The notes: generated from the sequence alone by a model not told the origin. Shown: positions 1 through 10,212, numbered from the stretch's first letter. The stretch is 64,000 bases of DNA from Thioclava indica (GCF_000714545.1 NZ_AUNB01000084.1:62001-126000), one strand, 5' to 3'. Made by a program: numbers and translations.

Positions 1-296
1 CCATGAAATTTGGGCCACCAGGTGACCGGCTCATTGAGCAAAACGAACCGATGCCAGTTCACCGCAATTGTTAATGTCATCGCAAGATAGACCAAAACGC
101 CGATGAGGATGAGGAACATTGCGCCCGGCGTCATCCCGCCAACTCCCCAGAACCGACCGCTCACACCAGCCAGACCGAAAACCGCGACAATCCCCAAGAC
201 AGAAATAAGAAATGGCACCAACGAGACGCGGGCCGCCGCTCCGAGATTGTTGGTAACTTGACGAAAGGAATGCCTGAAAATTTGCCACGACTTCAT
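1..296 (-). CDS. Partial membrane protein of unknown function (5' part)
   Basis: The gene starts at an ATG at 296 and runs off the left edge after 98 codons, so only its N-terminus is seen. An AAGGGGG ribosome-binding site lies about 8 bases upstream of the ATG. Residues about 23-45 and 55-78 are long hydrophobic stretches that look like two transmembrane helices, and the protein opens with a short basic cytoplasmic segment (MKSWQIFRHSFRQV). It is divergent from argG, with a 129-bp gap. I do not recognise a family. The reading frame is supported by the ribosome-binding site, the helix pattern and codon use. Confidence 0.72.
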   Translation of the reverse strand, partial: MKSWQIFRHSFRQVTNNLGAAARVSLVPFLISVLGIVAVFGLAGVSGRFWGVGGMTPGAMFLILIGVLVYLAMTLTIAVNWHRFVLLNEPVTWWPKFH

Positions 297-425
297 GAAA
301 TAGCCCCCTTAGAATTAATTTTCCCGCAATCAACTCGCCGTGATCCCCTCTGTCAACGCAGTTACCTTGCTCTTGCCGGAAAAAATCGGTAATCGCGGCT
401 TAAAATCCGCAACAGGAGCTGTTCC

Positions 426-1655
426 ATGTCCGCGCCCAAGAAAGTCGTGCTTGCCTATTCCGGCGGCCTCGATACCTCGATCATCCTGAAATGGCTGCAA
501 ACCGAATATGGCTGCGAGGTGATCACCTTTACCGCCGATCTCGGTCAGGGCGAAGAGCTGGACCCGGCGCGCAAGAAGGCCGAGTTGCTGGGCATCAAGC
601 CCGAAAACATCCATATCGAGGATGTGCGCGAGGAATTCGTGCGCGATTTTGTCTTCCCGATGTTTCGCGCCAATGCGGTCTACGAAGGGCTGTATCTGCT
701 GGGCACCTCGATTGCGCGGCCGCTGATTTCCAAACGCCTCGTCGAGTTGGCGCATGAACATGGCGCGGATGCCGTGGCGCATGGCGCGACGGGCAAGGGC
801 AATGATCAGGTGCGCTTTGAGTTGGCAGCCTATGCGCTGGACCCCGCGATCAAGGTCATCGCGCCGTGGCGGGAATGGAACCTGTCCTCGCGCACCAAGC
901 TGCTGGAATTTGCCGAGCAGAACCAGATCCCGATCGCCAAGGACAAGCGCGGCGAGGCACCGTTCTCGGTTGATGCGAACCTGTTGCACACCTCATCTGA
1001 GGGTAAAGTGCTGGAAGATCCCGCCGATATGGCGCCCGATTACGTCTTCCAGCGCACCGTCGATCCGGTGACCGAAGCGCCCGATGCGCCCGAATACGTC
1101 GAGATCGGTTTTGAGCGCGGCGATGCTGTGTCAATCAATGGCGAGGCGCTGAGTCCGGCGACGATCCTGACTCAGCTGAACGAACTGGGCCGCAAGCATG
1201 GCATCGGTCGTCTCGACTTCGTCGAAAACCGCTTTGTCGGGATGAAATCGCGCGGCGTTTATGAAACCCCCGGCGGTACGATCCTGCTGGAGGCCCATCG
1301 TGGGATTGAACAGATCACGCTCGATAGCGGCGCGGGACATCTGAAAGACTCGATCATGCCGCGCTATGCCGAGCTGATTTATAACGGCTTCTGGTTCTCG
1401 CCCGAGCGCGAGGCGCTGCAAGCCCTGATCGATAAGACGCAGGAATATGTCACCGGCACCGTCAAGCTGATGCTGTTCAAGGGCGCGGCGCGTACCGTGG
1501 CGCGTTGGTCGGACTATTCGCTCTATTCCGAGGCGCATGTGACCTTTGAAGAAGACGCCGGTGCCTATGACCAGAAAGACGCGGCAGGCTTTATTCAGCT
1601 TAACGCGCTGCGTCTGAAACTGATCGCGACGCGCAACGCTCGGGTCAAGAAATGA
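426..1655 (+). CDS. argG: Argininosuccinate synthase
   Basis: This cytoplasmic enzyme joins citrulline and aspartate, using ATP, to make argininosuccinate in arginine biosynthesis. The 409-residue length is normal for the family. The pyrophosphatase-type P-loop AYSGGLDTS is at residues 10-18 and the conserved [13 protein letters not shown] segment is near residue 120. An AGGAG site sits about 7 bases before the ATG. The stop codon overlaps the mogA start by 4 bases, so the two are probably translationally coupled, although their pathways are unrelated. The other arginine gene in the window, argJ, lies about 9 kb away on the opposite strand. Confidence 0.98.
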   Translation: MSAPKKVVLAYSGGLDTSIILKWLQTEYGCEVITFTADLGQGEELDPARKKAELLGIKPENIHIEDVREEFVRDFVFPMFRANAVYEGLYLLGTSIARPLISKRLVELAHEHGADAVAHGATGKGNDQVRFELAAYALDPAIKVIAPWREWNLSSRTKLLEFAEQNQIPIAKDKRGEAPFSVDANLLHTSSEGKVLEDPADMAPDYVFQRTVDPVTEAPDAPEYVEIGFERGDAVSINGEALSPATILTQLNELGRKHGIGRLDFVENRFVGMKSRGVYETPGGTILLEAHRGIEQITLDSGAGHLKDSIMPRYAELIYNGFWFSPEREALQALIDKTQEYVTGTVKLMLFKGAARTVARWSDYSLYSEAHVTFEEDAGAYDQKDAAGFIQLNALRLKLIATRNARVKK

Positions 1656-2188
1656 GCCACTCGCAGCCCCATGCCGCGATTGTCACCGTATCCGACCGCG
1701 CCAGCCGCGGCGAATACGAGGACAAGGGCGGTCCGGGCTGCGAGGCCTATCTGCGCGACGTGGTGACATCCGACTTAACGATCACGCGCCATATGATCCC
1801 GGACGGCCGCGAGAGCGTTGCCAATATCCTTCGCGAACTGGTTGCAGCCGAGGCGGATTTGATCCTGATCACCGGCGGCACCGGCCCCGCTCCGCGTGAC
1901 GAAACGCCCGAGGGCTGCTTTGACGTGATCGAAAAGGAACTGGCAGGTTTCGGCGAGGAAATGCGCCGCGCGAGCCTGCTGGAAGTCCCTACCGCGATTC
2001 TATCGCGCCAATCTGCGGGCATTGCGGGCAAATCGCTGATCATCATGGTGCCGGGCAAACCCTCGGCCATCGCGACCTGCCTGGATGCAGTGTTCGCGGC
2101 GGTCCCCTATTGCCTTGATCTGATAGGCGCGGCCTATTTTGAGACCAATCCCGCGCGGATCGAAGCGTTCCGCCCCAAGGCGAAGTGA
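1652..2188 (+). CDS. mogA: Molybdopterin adenylyltransferase (MogA/MoaB family)
   Basis: The product activates molybdopterin by adenylation before molybdenum insertion in molybdenum-cofactor synthesis. The 178-residue protein carries the MoCF-domain signature [13 protein letters not shown] at residues 75-87, and its C-terminus (VPYCLDLI ... EAFRPK) closely resembles E. coli MogA, which favours MogA over the related MoaB. It starts inside the argG stop (ATGA overlap), so expression is probably coupled to argG. Two copies of a dispersed hairpin repeat follow and separate it from convergent ubiG. I see no other molybdenum-cofactor gene nearby. Confidence 0.93.
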   Translation: MSHSQPHAAIVTVSDRASRGEYEDKGGPGCEAYLRDVVTSDLTITRHMIPDGRESVANILRELVAAEADLILITGGTGPAPRDETPEGCFDVIEKELAGFGEEMRRASLLEVPTAILSRQSAGIAGKSLIIMVPGKPSAIATCLDAVFAAVPYCLDLIGAAYFETNPARIEAFRPKAK

Positions 2189-2189
2189 G

Positions 2190-2251
2190 GTGGGAGGCGC
2201 TGCCCCCATCTGCTACGCAGCTTCCCCCGGGATATTTTTATCAAGAGGAAG
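2190..2251 (+). repeat. Dispersed two-hairpin intergenic repeat, copy A
   Basis: The unit reads, in plus direction, hairpin 1 (GGGAGGC, loop GCT, GCCCCC, one mismatch, about 2192-2207), hairpin 2 (CTGC-TAC-GCAG, 2210-2220), then a 28-bp conserved tail at 2224-2251 that begins CCCCCGGGATATTT and ends ATCAAGAGGAAG. It starts directly after the mogA stop. Copy B lies tail-to-tail with it 17 bp away, so the two tails form a long imperfect palindrome (2 mismatches in 28) that could also act as a bidirectional terminator between mogA and ubiG. A third copy lies at 47484-47544. Confidence 0.85.
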
Positions 2252-2268
2252 TGGGACGACGGGCTTTG

Positions 2269-2330
2269 CTTCCTCTTGATCGAAATATCCCGGGGGCCGA
2301 GGCATCGCCTCGGCGGGGCAGAGCCCCTCG
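2269..2330 (-). repeat. Dispersed two-hairpin intergenic repeat, copy B
   Basis: On the minus strand the order is hairpin 1 (GGGGC-TCT-GCCCC, 2315-2327), hairpin 2 (GCCGAGGC-GAT-GCCTCGGC, 2296-2314, perfect), and the conserved 28-bp tail (2269-2296). It begins directly after the ubiG stop, so relative to ubiG it has the same orientation as copy A has to mogA. The hairpin-2 sequence differs from the other copies but remains fully paired. Confidence 0.85.
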
Positions 2331-2332
2331 CG

Positions 2333-3076
2333 CTATCTTTTGACCGCAGCAATGGCGTAATTCACCGACAGATCCCGATCCGAGAGTGACCAGCGCCAAC
2401 TGATCGGGTTAAACACCATGCCGCGCCGATCCACAGGGTCCAGGCCTGCCTTGCGCGCCAAGTCATACAGCTCGTCTGGGGTGACAAATTTCGACCATTC
2501 ATGCGTCCCCACAGGCAGCCAGCGCATGACGCGTTCGGCCCCGAAAATTGCCATCATGTAGCTTTTGGGATTTCGGTTCAGGGTTGAGCAGATCATCAAT
2601 CCGCCCGTTTTGAGCAAGCTTTCGATGGTGTTCACAAAGCCTTGCGGGTCGGCAACGTGTTCGATGATCTCCATCGCAAGCACGGCGTCAAATTGCGCGC
2701 CTTCTTGGGCCAAATCTTCGGCGGCGCAGTGGCGGTAGTCGATCTCGAGTCCTGATTGTTGGGCATGAAGCTGCGCCACGGGAATGTTGCCGCCCGCCGC
2801 ATCCGCGCCAATAACCGTTGCGCCAAGGCGCGCCATCGGCTCGGACAAAAGCCCGCCTCCGCAGCCGATATCCAGCAGGGTCAGGCCTTTGAACGGCTCG
2901 GGCGATGTCAGGTCTCGACCGAATTGCGTGGCAATCTGTGTGGTGATGTAATCCAGCCGGCACGGGTTGAGCATATGCAGCGGTTTGAACTTGCCGTTCG
3001 GATCCCACCACTCCGCCGCCATCGCCTCAAATTTCGCGACTTCGCCCGGATCAATGCTGTTTGCAGCCTCTGCCAT
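2333..3076 (-). CDS. ubiG: Ubiquinone biosynthesis O-methyltransferase UbiG
   Basis: This SAM-dependent enzyme performs both O-methylation steps of ubiquinone synthesis. The start chosen is the ATG at 3076 ([13 protein letters not shown]), giving 247 residues, close to the usual 240; an upstream in-frame start would add 32 residues unlike the family. The SAM-binding motif LDIGCGGG is at residues 68-75, and AMEIIEHV follows as the post-I motif region. UbiG is divergent from pip, with only 65 bp between them, and its stop is followed at once by repeat copy B. Confidence 0.96.
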   Translation of the reverse strand: MAEAANSIDPGEVAKFEAMAAEWWDPNGKFKPLHMLNPCRLDYITTQIATQFGRDLTSPEPFKGLTLLDIGCGGGLLSEPMARLGATVIGADAAGGNIPVAQLHAQQSGLEIDYRHCAAEDLAQEGAQFDAVLAMEIIEHVADPQGFVNTIESLLKTGGLMICSTLNRNPKSYMMAIFGAERVMRWLPVGTHEWSKFVTPDELYDLARKAGLDPVDRRGMVFNPISWRWSLSDRDLSVNYAIAAVKR

Positions 3077-3141
3077 CGCTACCCCATTTTCCTTGTTAAA
3101 CCCCCATGGCGGGCGTCTCGTTTGACATATATAGTGCAGGG

Positions 3142-4113
3142 ATGGACAGAAATGCAGGGCAAAAGCGCGCATCCGACGCGCGACTCTATCCGCCGATCGA
3201 GCCTTTCGATCAGCGCAAGATAGATGTTGGCGATGGCCATGTGCTGTATGTCGAGCAATCGGGCCATCCGCAGGGCCAACCGGTTATCGTCTGTCATGGT
3301 GGACCCGGCGGCGGGTGCAGCCCCACGATGCGGCGGTTTTTCGACCCTGCCCATTACCGCATCATCCTGTTTGATCAACGCGGCTGTGGTTTGTCGCGTC
3401 CACATGCCAGCGTGGAGGCGAACACGACCTGGCATCTGATCGCGGATATGGAGCTGATTCGCGAAACGCTGGGCGTGGATGCGTGGATGGTGTTTGGCGG
3501 CAGTTGGGGCGCGACGCTGTCGCTGCTTTATGCCCAAACGCACCCTGACCGCGCGCAAGCCTTGATCTTGCGGGGGGTATTTTTGGCAACCTCGTATGAG
3601 CTGGATTGGTTTTATGGCGGCGGCGCGGGGCAATTCTACCCCGATCTTTGGGCGCGCTTCTGCAGGCTCATTCCCGAGGACGAGCAACAGGATCTGATTG
3701 GCGCCTATAACAAGCGCCTGTTTTCCGGCGATTACATGGAAGAGACCCGGTACGCCCGTAGTTGGGCGATGTGGGAAAATGCGCTGGCATCGGTGGGCTT
3801 CGTGGGCCCACCCGGTGAGGCATCGCCCGAATATGCGCGCGCCTTCGCCCGGCTGGAGAACCACTATTTCCAGAATCGGGCGTTCCTGGAAGAAGATGGG
3901 CAAATCCTACGCGACCGCCACCGAATCGAGCACATTCCCACGACGATCGTGCAAGGGCGTCTGGATATGATCTGCCCGCCAATTTCCGCCTATCAACTGG
4001 CCGATGGCTGGGCACGCGCCGCTTTGCACCTGATCCCGGCGGCAGGCCATGCGCTGAGCGAACCGGGAATCACCAAAGGGCTTGTTCAGGCGATGGACGC
4101 GCTTAGATCATAG
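3142..4113 (+). CDS. pip: Proline iminopeptidase (alpha/beta hydrolase)
   Basis: The enzyme removes N-terminal proline from peptides in the cytoplasm. The oxyanion region HGGPGGG is at residues 52-58 and the nucleophile elbow GGSWGAT at 119-125 (Ser121). An aspartate in [10 protein letters not shown] and a histidine in [11 protein letters not shown] near the C-terminus complete the triad. I chose the ATG at 3142 ([11 protein letters not shown], 323 residues) because homologues begin about there; an in-frame ATG at 3106 would add 12 residues. The ribosome-binding site is weak (GCAGGG). It is divergent from ubiG. Confidence 0.93.
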   Translation: MDRNAGQKRASDARLYPPIEPFDQRKIDVGDGHVLYVEQSGHPQGQPVIVCHGGPGGGCSPTMRRFFDPAHYRIILFDQRGCGLSRPHASVEANTTWHLIADMELIRETLGVDAWMVFGGSWGATLSLLYAQTHPDRAQALILRGVFLATSYELDWFYGGGAGQFYPDLWARFCRLIPEDEQQDLIGAYNKRLFSGDYMEETRYARSWAMWENALASVGFVGPPGEASPEYARAFARLENHYFQNRAFLEEDGQILRDRHRIEHIPTTIVQGRLDMICPPISAYQLADGWARAALHLIPAAGHALSEPGITKGLVQAMDALRS

Positions 4114-4143
4114 ATGTGACACTGATTTACCGGGACGCCAAAG

Positions 4144-4596
4144 ATGCTGACTTATTTCCTGCTTTTCCTTGCAGCCTCGGCTGCAGCAGCGGCCACTGGC
4201 ATCATTTTCAAGCCGGGTGCGTGGTATGAGGGGCTGACGCGACCCGGTTTCACCCCGCCCAATTGGGTGTTTCCCGTGGCGTGGAGTTATCTTTATGTCT
4301 CGGTCGCCTATGCGGCGGCGCGGGTGGCCGGGTATGATGGGGCGCAGATGGCGCTGGCCTTATTTGCCGTGCAGATCGCGCTGAACACGCTGTGGACGCC
4401 GGTATTTTTCGGCGCGCACAGGCTGGGGTTCGGGATGCTTGTGCTGAGCTTGCTTTGGGTTGCGGTGGCGGCGATGATGGTGGCGTTTTTCCGCGTTGAT
4501 CTGATCGCGGGGCTTTTGGTGATTCCCTATATCGTCTGGCTTAGTCTGGCTGGCGCGCTTAACTGGCGGGTCTGGCGCGACAATCGCACCACCTGA
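4144..4596 (+). CDS. tspO: TspO/MBR family tryptophan-rich sensory membrane protein
   Basis: TspO proteins bind porphyrins and related ligands in the membrane. In Rhodobacter the homologue modulates photosynthesis gene expression in response to oxygen; whether that applies here cannot be seen. The 150 residues form about five transmembrane helices, and the family signature [21 protein letters not shown] spans residues about 28-48. The gene lies 30 bp after pip on the same strand. A structured leader for the next operon begins beyond its stop. Confidence 0.95.
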   Translation: MLTYFLLFLAASAAAAATGIIFKPGAWYEGLTRPGFTPPNWVFPVAWSYLYVSVAYAAARVAGYDGAQMALALFAVQIALNTLWTPVFFGAHRLGFGMLVLSLLWVAVAAMMVAFFRVDLIAGLLVIPYIVWLSLAGALNWRVWRDNRTT

Positions 4597-4647
4597 AGTT
4601 CTGCTTGCAGACTCGGGCGCAAAAGCCTATATCGCCTTCAACAGCGG

Positions 4648-4717
4648 CGCGCTGGGGTCCAAACCTAGCGCCCACCGGAAACGTGTGACGGGCCGCGATG
4701 GCTCGTTTTTTTGTTTT
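4648..4717 (+). promoter_or_regulatory. Structured leader with terminator-like hairpin ahead of rimP
   Basis: Two hairpins sit in the 136-bp gap between tspO and rimP. The first pairs GCGCTGGG with CCTAGCGC (about 4649-4672). The second is CGGGCC-GCGAT-GGCTCG at 4689-4705, a 6-bp stem with one G-U pair, followed directly by seven Ts, a G and four Ts. The second has the form of an intrinsic terminator 15 bases before the rimP ribosome-binding site. It may end tspO transcripts or attenuate the rimP-nusA-infB operon, in which NusA itself could act. Confidence 0.6.
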
Positions 4718-4732
4718 AGAGGATCGGAACTT

Positions 4733-5314
4733 ATGGCCGACCTGATCGCCAAGACTGCTATTGATCGCCGTTTGGCCGATATCGTCACCCCCGTGATTGA
4801 GGGGCTGGGCTTTGAACTGGTGCGTTTGCGCCTGCAAGGCGGCGAGACTCCTAACCTGCAGATCATGGCCGACCGTCCCGATGGCGGGATCGTGGTTGAC
4901 GACTGCGCCAAGATATCGACTGCGGTGTCGGCCACGCTGGATGTGGAAGACCCGATTGAGGAAAATTACACGCTTGAAGTGTCGTCCCCCGGCATCGACC
5001 GGCCGCTGACCCGGCTGAAAGATTTCGACAGTTTCGAAGGGCACGAGGCCAAGATCGAGACGTTTGAACTGATCGACGGGCGTAAACGCTTTAAGGGCGC
5101 ATTGCGCGGCACTGAGGGCAGCGAAGTGCTGATCGAGATTGAGAATCAGGGCGAGCAGGTTGTGATCGGCCTGCAATTCGACTGGCTCGCAGATGCGAAA
5201 CTGGTGCTCACGGACGAATTGATCACTGAAATGCTGCGGCAGAAAAAAGCTGAAGGCAGCATTAACGAAGACGAATTTGACGAAATCGAAGAATCCCCCG
5301 ACGAGGAGACTTGA
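4733..5314 (+). CDS. rimP: Ribosome maturation factor RimP
   Basis: RimP assists maturation of the 30S ribosomal subunit. The start chosen is the ATG at 4733 ([18 protein letters not shown], 193 residues); a longer frame would begin inside the terminator-like hairpin, and GAGG lies about 10 bases before this ATG. Conserved stretches include [28 protein letters not shown] and [14 protein letters not shown]. The C-terminus is acidic. It heads the rimP-nusA-ylxR-infB operon, a widely conserved order, and nusA begins 3 bp after its stop. Confidence 0.97.
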   Translation: MADLIAKTAIDRRLADIVTPVIEGLGFELVRLRLQGGETPNLQIMADRPDGGIVVDDCAKISTAVSATLDVEDPIEENYTLEVSSPGIDRPLTRLKDFDSFEGHEAKIETFELIDGRKRFKGALRGTEGSEVLIEIENQGEQVVIGLQFDWLADAKLVLTDELITEMLRQKKAEGSINEDEFDEIEESPDEET

Positions 5315-5317
5315 GTC

Positions 5318-6925
5318 ATGGCAATCACCTCTGCCAACCAGCTGGAACTTCTGCAAACCGCCGAGGCGGTCGCGCGCGAGAAGATGATCGACCCGGAATT
5401 GGTCATCGAAGCGATGGAGGACAGCCTCGCACGGGCTGCGAAATCGCGTTACGGCGCCGAAATGGATATCCGCGTCACGATTGACCGCAAAACGGGTCGG
5501 GCGCGCTTTGCCCGCGTGCGCACCGTGGTCGAGGACGATCTGCTGGAGAACTACCAGGCAGAGCTGACCGTTGCTCAGGCCAAACAATATCTTGAGAACC
5601 CCAGCGTTGGCGACACGGTCGTCGACGAGGTTCCGCCCGTCGAGCTGGGTCGCATCGCCGCGCAAAGCGCCAAGCAGGTGATCTTGCAGCGCGTCCGCGA
5701 GGCCGAGCGTGATCGCCAATACGAAGAGTTCAAAGACCGCGCAGGCACCATCATCAACGGTGTCGTCAAGCGCGAGGAATACGGCAATATCATCGTCGAT
5801 GTCGGTCGTGGCGAGGCAATCTTGCGCCGCAACGAAAAGATCGGCCGCGAAAGCTATCGCCCGAACGACCGTATCCGCGCCTATGTCAAAGACGTGCGCC
5901 GCGAGGCCCGTGGCCCGCAGATCTTCCTGTCGCGCACAGATCCGATGTTCATGGCCGAACTGTTCAAGATGGAAGTGCCCGAAATCTATGACGGCATCAT
6001 CGAGATCAAGGCCGTGGCCCGTGACCCCGGTTCGCGCGCCAAGATCGGCGTGATCAGCCATGACAACTCGATTGACCCGGTCGGCGCTTGCGTCGGTATG
6101 CGCGGTTCGCGCGTGCAGGCTGTGGTCGGCGAGTTGCAGGGCGAAAAGATCGACATTATCCCGTGGAACGAAGATCAGGCGACCTTCCTTGTGAACGCGC
6201 TGCAACCGGCTGAAGTGTCGAAAGTTGTGATCGACGAAGAAGCAGGCAAAATCGAAGTCGTGGTGCCTGATGAGCAGCTTTCGCTCGCTATCGGTCGTCG
6301 CGGTCAGAACGTGCGCTTGGCAAGCCAGTTGACCGGTTTGGATATCGACATCCTCACCGAGGCCGAAGAAAGCCAGCGTCGTCAGGCCGAATTCACCGAA
6401 CGCACGCAACTGTTCGTCAACTCGCTCGATCTGGACGAATTCTTCGCCCAGCTTCTGGTGGCTGAAGGCTTTACCTCGCTTGAAGAGGTCGCCTATGTCG
6501 ATCTGGACGAGTTGATGTCGATCGAGGGCGTGGATGGCGACACGGCCAGCGAATTGCAGGCCCGTGCCCGTGACGTGATCGAAGAGCAGAATCGCAAGGC
6601 TCTGGAAGCGGCGAAAGAACTTGGCGTTGAACAATCGCTGTTCGACTTTGAAGGTCTGACCCCGCAAATGACCGAGGCGCTTGCGCAAGACGGCATCAAG
6701 ACGCTCGAAGACTTCGCGACCTGCGCGGATTGGGAACTGGCCGGCGGCTGGACCACCGTGGATGGCGCCCGCGTCAAGGATGACGGCTTGCTTGAGAAGT
6801 TCGATATGAGCCTTGAAGAAGCGCAAAATCTGATCATGACCGCGCGCATTCAACTGGGTTGGGTTGATCCTTCTGAGTTGGCAGGCGAGGCCGAAGACGA
6901 AACCGAGGAGGAGGCCGAGGCGTAA
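5318..6925 (+). CDS. nusA: Transcription termination/antitermination protein NusA
   Basis: NusA binds RNA polymerase and nascent RNA and controls pausing, termination and antitermination. At 535 residues it has the expected order: N-terminal polymerase-binding domain (1-130), S1 domain (about 135-200), two KH domains (about 205-345, including IGRRGQNVRLASQLTG), then helix-hairpin-helix type acidic repeats of the proteobacterial form and a glutamate-rich tail. It lies 3 bp after rimP and 33 bp before the ylxR-like gene, in the standard operon. A terminator-like hairpin in the operon leader is a plausible place for autoregulation, which is inference. Confidence 0.98.
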   Translation: MAITSANQLELLQTAEAVAREKMIDPELVIEAMEDSLARAAKSRYGAEMDIRVTIDRKTGRARFARVRTVVEDDLLENYQAELTVAQAKQYLENPSVGDTVVDEVPPVELGRIAAQSAKQVILQRVREAERDRQYEEFKDRAGTIINGVVKREEYGNIIVDVGRGEAILRRNEKIGRESYRPNDRIRAYVKDVRREARGPQIFLSRTDPMFMAELFKMEVPEIYDGIIEIKAVARDPGSRAKIGVISHDNSIDPVGACVGMRGSRVQAVVGELQGEKIDIIPWNEDQATFLVNALQPAEVSKVVIDEEAGKIEVVVPDEQLSLAIGRRGQNVRLASQLTGLDIDILTEAEESQRRQAEFTERTQLFVNSLDLDEFFAQLLVAEGFTSLEEVAYVDLDELMSIEGVDGDTASELQARARDVIEEQNRKALEAAKELGVEQSLFDFEGLTPQMTEALAQDGIKTLEDFATCADWELAGGWTTVDGARVKDDGLLEKFDMSLEEAQNLIMTARIQLGWVDPSELAGEAEDETEEEAEA

Positions 6926-6958
6926 GCCACGGTCCCCGCCTTAGACAGGAGAGCGCAG

Positions 6959-7588
6959 ATGAGTCGCGCAGGCAAAGCCAAAGATCGGGATGATCCCGAA
7001 CGGCGCTGCATCGTCACTGGCGATGTTCAGCCGAAGGCTGGGCTTGTGCGTTTCGTCCTTGGTCCTGACGGGATGATCTATCCCGACATCGCCGAGAAGT
7101 TACCCGGCCGCGGGATCTGGGTGACAGCCGATCGTGACGTGCTGGAAACCGCCATTCAGAAGGGACTTTTCGCCCGCGCCGCCAAGGCACCCGCGAAAAC
7201 GCCCGAAAATATGGTGGAAATGGTGGAAAAAGCCCTTGCCAGCCGCGTTGTTGAGCTTATCTCTCTGGTGCGGAAATCCGGTCGCGCGGTGATCGGGTTC
7301 GAAAAAGTCAAAGGCTGGCTGGCGGACGGGCGCGCGAAAGTGCTGCTTCAGGCCAGCGACGGCTCGGACAGAGGAAAAGGCAAGCTGTGGACGCCCGAGG
7401 GCGGGCGCTGGTTCGGCTGTCTCACCTCACAGGAATTGGGTTTGGCATTCGGTCGCGATCGTGCGATACACGGCGCGCTTGCAGCCGGCGGCCTCACTCC
7501 TCGCGTGATTGAAGAGATATCGAGGCTTGCGGGATTGCGCAGGCAGGACGGCGGCAAGACCGCCATGAAGGATACGAAGACGGCATGA
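6959..7588 (+). CDS. YlxR-L7Ae fusion RNA-binding protein
   Basis: This protein joins a YlxR (DUF448) domain at residues about 8-90, with the signature [24 protein letters not shown] interrupted here for brevity at RFV, and PGRGIWV near residue 50, to a ribosomal-L7Ae-like region at about 95-190 ([18 protein letters not shown]). In Gram-positives these are the separate neighbours YlxR and YlxQ between nusA and infB; the fusion is usual in alphaproteobacteria. YlxR binds RNA (in Firmicutes it affects RNase P); the role here is unproven. A good AGGAGAG site precedes the ATG. The stop overlaps the infB start by 4 bases. Confidence 0.9.
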   Translation: MSRAGKAKDRDDPERRCIVTGDVQPKAGLVRFVLGPDGMIYPDIAEKLPGRGIWVTADRDVLETAIQKGLFARAAKAPAKTPENMVEMVEKALASRVVELISLVRKSGRAVIGFEKVKGWLADGRAKVLLQASDGSDRGKGKLWTPEGGRWFGCLTSQELGLAFGRDRAIHGALAAGGLTPRVIEEISRLAGLRRQDGGKTAMKDTKTA

Positions 7589-10116
7589 GCGATACGGACG
7601 GCAAAAAGACTCTCGGACTTGGCGCAGCGTCGCGTCCCGGGCAAGTGAAGCAAAGCTTCTCGCACGGGCGCACGAAGAACGTTGTGGTCGAGACGAAGGG
7701 CAAGAAGCGTGTCTTGAACAAGCCAAGCGCGGGGACCGCTAAAGGTCCCGGCGGCGGCAAATCTGCGGGTGGCGATCCGTCGCGGCGTCCAGCCGGCATT
7801 TCCGATGCCGAGATGGACCGCCGGATGAAGGCGTTGCAAGCCGCCAAGATTCGCGAAGTCGAAGAAGCCGCGAACCGCGAAGCCGAAGAAAAGGCCCGCG
7901 AGGCGGAGCGCGAGCGTCGTCGTGCCGAGATCGAGGCTAAAGAACGCGAAGATCGCGAGCGCGAAGAAGCGTTGAAGGCGAAAGCTGACGAGGATGATCG
8001 CAAAAAGCGTGAAGCCGAGTTGCGCGACAAAAAGAAAGAAGAGATCCGCAAGGGCGCTCCGAAAAAGGACGACGCCGTGCAGGATCAGGCCGCAGCCGAA
8101 GCTGCGGCGTCGCGCGCCGAGACCAAGGGCGTTGTCGCCTCGGGTCCGCGCAAGACCGACCGCGAGCGCACCGACCGCGACAATCGCGCCAACAAGGGCA
8201 AAACCGAGGGTGGCAACAACCGTCGCACCGGCAAGCTCTCGCTGAATGATGCATTGGGTGGTGGCGAAGGGCGTCATCGCTCGATGGCCGCGATGAAGCG
8301 CAAACAAGAGCGCCAGCGTCAAAAGGCGATGGGCGGTTCGACCCGTGCTGAAAAACAAGTGCGCGATGTGCGCCTGCCCGAGACGATCGTCGTTTCCGAG
8401 CTGGCAAACCGCATGGCGGAACGTGGCGCGGATGTTGTCAAATCGCTGATGAACATGGGCATGATGGTGACGGGCAACCAAACCATCGACGCCGATACCG
8501 CAGAACTGGTGATCGAGGAATTCGGCCACAAGGTTGTGCGCGTGTCCGATGCTGACGTGGAACAGGTGATTGCCTCGGTTGACGATAAGGCCGATGACCT
8601 GATCACCCGCCCGCCGATCATCACGATCATGGGCCATGTCGACCACGGCAAGACCTCGCTTCTCGATGCGATTCGCAAGGCCAATGTCGTCTCTGGCGAA
8701 GCTGGCGGCATCACGCAGCATATCGGCGCCTATCAGGTGACCACCGATAGCGGCGCGGTTCTGACCTTCCTCGACACCCCCGGTCACGCGGCCTTCACCT
8801 CGATGCGCGCGCGCGGTGCAAATGTCACCGATATCGTGGTGCTCGTCGTGGCTGCCGATGATTCGGTGATGCCGCAGACGATCGAGGCGATCAACCACGC
8901 CAAAGCGGCGAAGGTGCCGATGATCGTGGCGATCAACAAATGCGACAAACCCGGTGCCGAGCCGCAAAAAGTCCGCACGCAGCTTTTGCAACATGAAGTC
9001 GTCGTCGAAGCAATGTCGGGTGATGTGCAAGATGTCGAAGTGTCTGCCAAGACCGGCAAGGGCCTTGATAACCTGCTTGAAGCGATTGCGCTGCAGGCCG
9101 AACTTCTTGAACTCAAAGCCAACCCTGATCGCGCCGCCCAGGGTGCCGTGATCGAGGCTAAACTTGACGTGGGCCGTGGTCCGGTTGCAACCGTGCTGGT
9201 CGAGAACGGCACCCTGCATCGCGGCGACATCTTTGTCGTGGGCGAACAGTGGGGCAAGGTCCGCGCCCTGATCAACGACCAGGGTGAGCGCGTCGAAGAT
9301 GCTGGCCCGTCGGTGCCCGTCGAGGTGCTGGGTCTGAACGGCACGCCCGCAGCGGGTGACGTGCTCAACGTCGTCGAGACCGAGGCGCAAGCCCGCGAGA
9401 TCGCCGATTACCGTGAGCAGGCCGCGAAAGACAAACGTGCCGCTGCCGGGGCCGCGACGACGCTGGAACAGCTGATGGCCAAGGCCAAAGCGGACGAAAG
9501 CGTGACGGAGCTTCCGGTGTTGGTGAAGGCCGACGTGCAGGGCTCTGTCGAGGCAATTGTTCAGGCGCTTGAGAAGGTCGGCAACGATGAGGTGCGCGTG
9601 CGCATCCTGCATTCGGGCGTCGGCGCGATCACCGAATCCGATATCGGTCTGGCCGAGGCATCGGGTGCGCCTGTGATCGGCTTCAACGTGCGCGCCAATG
9701 CTCCGGCCCGCACCTCCGCCAACCAGAAAGGTGTCGAGATCCGCTATTACTCGATCATCTATGATCTGGTGGATGACATCAAAGCCGCCGCGTCTGGCCT
9801 GCTTTCGGCAGAGATCCGCGAGCATTTCATCGGCTATGCGACGATCAAGGAAGTGTTCAAGGTTACCGGCGTGGGCAAGGTTGCAGGCTGTCTCGTGACC
9901 GAGGGCGTGGCCCGCCGTTCGGCCGGTGTGCGTCTGCTGCGCGAGGATGTTGTGATCCACGAAGGCACGCTCAAAACGCTCAAGCGCTTCAAGGACGAGG
10001 TCAAAGAAGTGCCCTCGGGTCAGGAATGCGGTATGGCGTTTGAAAACTACGACGATATTCGCGCAGGCGATGTCATCGAGATCTTTGAGCGCGAGGAAAT
10101 CGAGCGCACGCTCTGA
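7585..10116 (+). CDS. infB: Translation initiation factor IF-2
   Basis: IF-2 is the GTPase that brings fMet-tRNA to the 30S subunit. The 843 residues contain a long charged, coiled N-terminal half rich in Ala, Glu, Lys and Arg (about 70-270), an IF2-N domain, and the G domain with GHVDHGKT (350-357), [18 protein letters not shown] and SAKTG. Domain II, the alpha/beta domain and the fMet-tRNA-binding C-terminal domain follow. The start overlaps the preceding stop (ATGA). A strong intrinsic terminator begins 24 bp after the stop, so the operon ends here; rbfA is not adjacent. Confidence 0.98.
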   Translation: MSDTDGKKTLGLGAASRPGQVKQSFSHGRTKNVVVETKGKKRVLNKPSAGTAKGPGGGKSAGGDPSRRPAGISDAEMDRRMKALQAAKIREVEEAANREAEEKAREAERERRRAEIEAKEREDREREEALKAKADEDDRKKREAELRDKKKEEIRKGAPKKDDAVQDQAAAEAAASRAETKGVVASGPRKTDRERTDRDNRANKGKTEGGNNRRTGKLSLNDALGGGEGRHRSMAAMKRKQERQRQKAMGGSTRAEKQVRDVRLPETIVVSELANRMAERGADVVKSLMNMGMMVTGNQTIDADTAELVIEEFGHKVVRVSDADVEQVIASVDDKADDLITRPPIITIMGHVDHGKTSLLDAIRKANVVSGEAGGITQHIGAYQVTTDSGAVLTFLDTPGHAAFTSMRARGANVTDIVVLVVAADDSVMPQTIEAINHAKAAKVPMIVAINKCDKPGAEPQKVRTQLLQHEVVVEAMSGDVQDVEVSAKTGKGLDNLLEAIALQAELLELKANPDRAAQGAVIEAKLDVGRGPVATVLVENGTLHRGDIFVVGEQWGKVRALINDQGERVEDAGPSVPVEVLGLNGTPAAGDVLNVVETEAQAREIADYREQAAKDKRAAAGAATTLEQLMAKAKADESVTELPVLVKADVQGSVEAIVQALEKVGNDEVRVRILHSGVGAITESDIGLAEASGAPVIGFNVRANAPARTSANQKGVEIRYYSIIYDLVDDIKAAASGLLSAEIREHFIGYATIKEVFKVTGVGKVAGCLVTEGVARRSAGVRLLREDVVIHEGTLKTLKRFKDEVKEVPSGQECGMAFENYDDIRAGDVIEIFEREEIERTL

Positions 10117-10140
10117 TCCGAACAAAACGCAGAAAATAGA

Positions 10141-10170
10141 AAACGGGGGCTTTGATGGGCCCCCGTTTTT
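10141..10170 (+). terminator. Intrinsic terminator of the rimP-infB operon
   Basis: A perfect 10-bp stem (AAACGGGGGC with GCCCCCGTTT) has an 8-base loop and runs into a T tract at 10166-10170. It lies 24 bp downstream of infB. The A-rich 5' side means it may also stop transcription of the convergent 42-residue gene. Confidence 0.93.
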
Positions 10171-10212
10171 CGTATTTTATGGCGGTTCGCTAAGGCGTGC
10201 CGCTCGTATGGA

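Noticed and set aside
3122-3127. TTGACA just upstream of pip, like a -35 box
   Set aside because: A -10 at normal spacing would fall inside the pip coding region for the chosen start; no suitable -10 is seen.
4559-6853. A 764-codon open frame on the minus strand opposite rimP and nusA
   Set aside because: It is the mirror of strongly conserved genes in GC-rich DNA, has no ribosome-binding site, and reads as a low-complexity mixture with no recognisable domain.
7348-10125. A 925-codon open frame on the minus strand opposite infB
   Set aside because: Same reason: the codon bias of infB suppresses stops on the other strand; the composition is rich in His, Arg and Phe and there is no domain or start signal.
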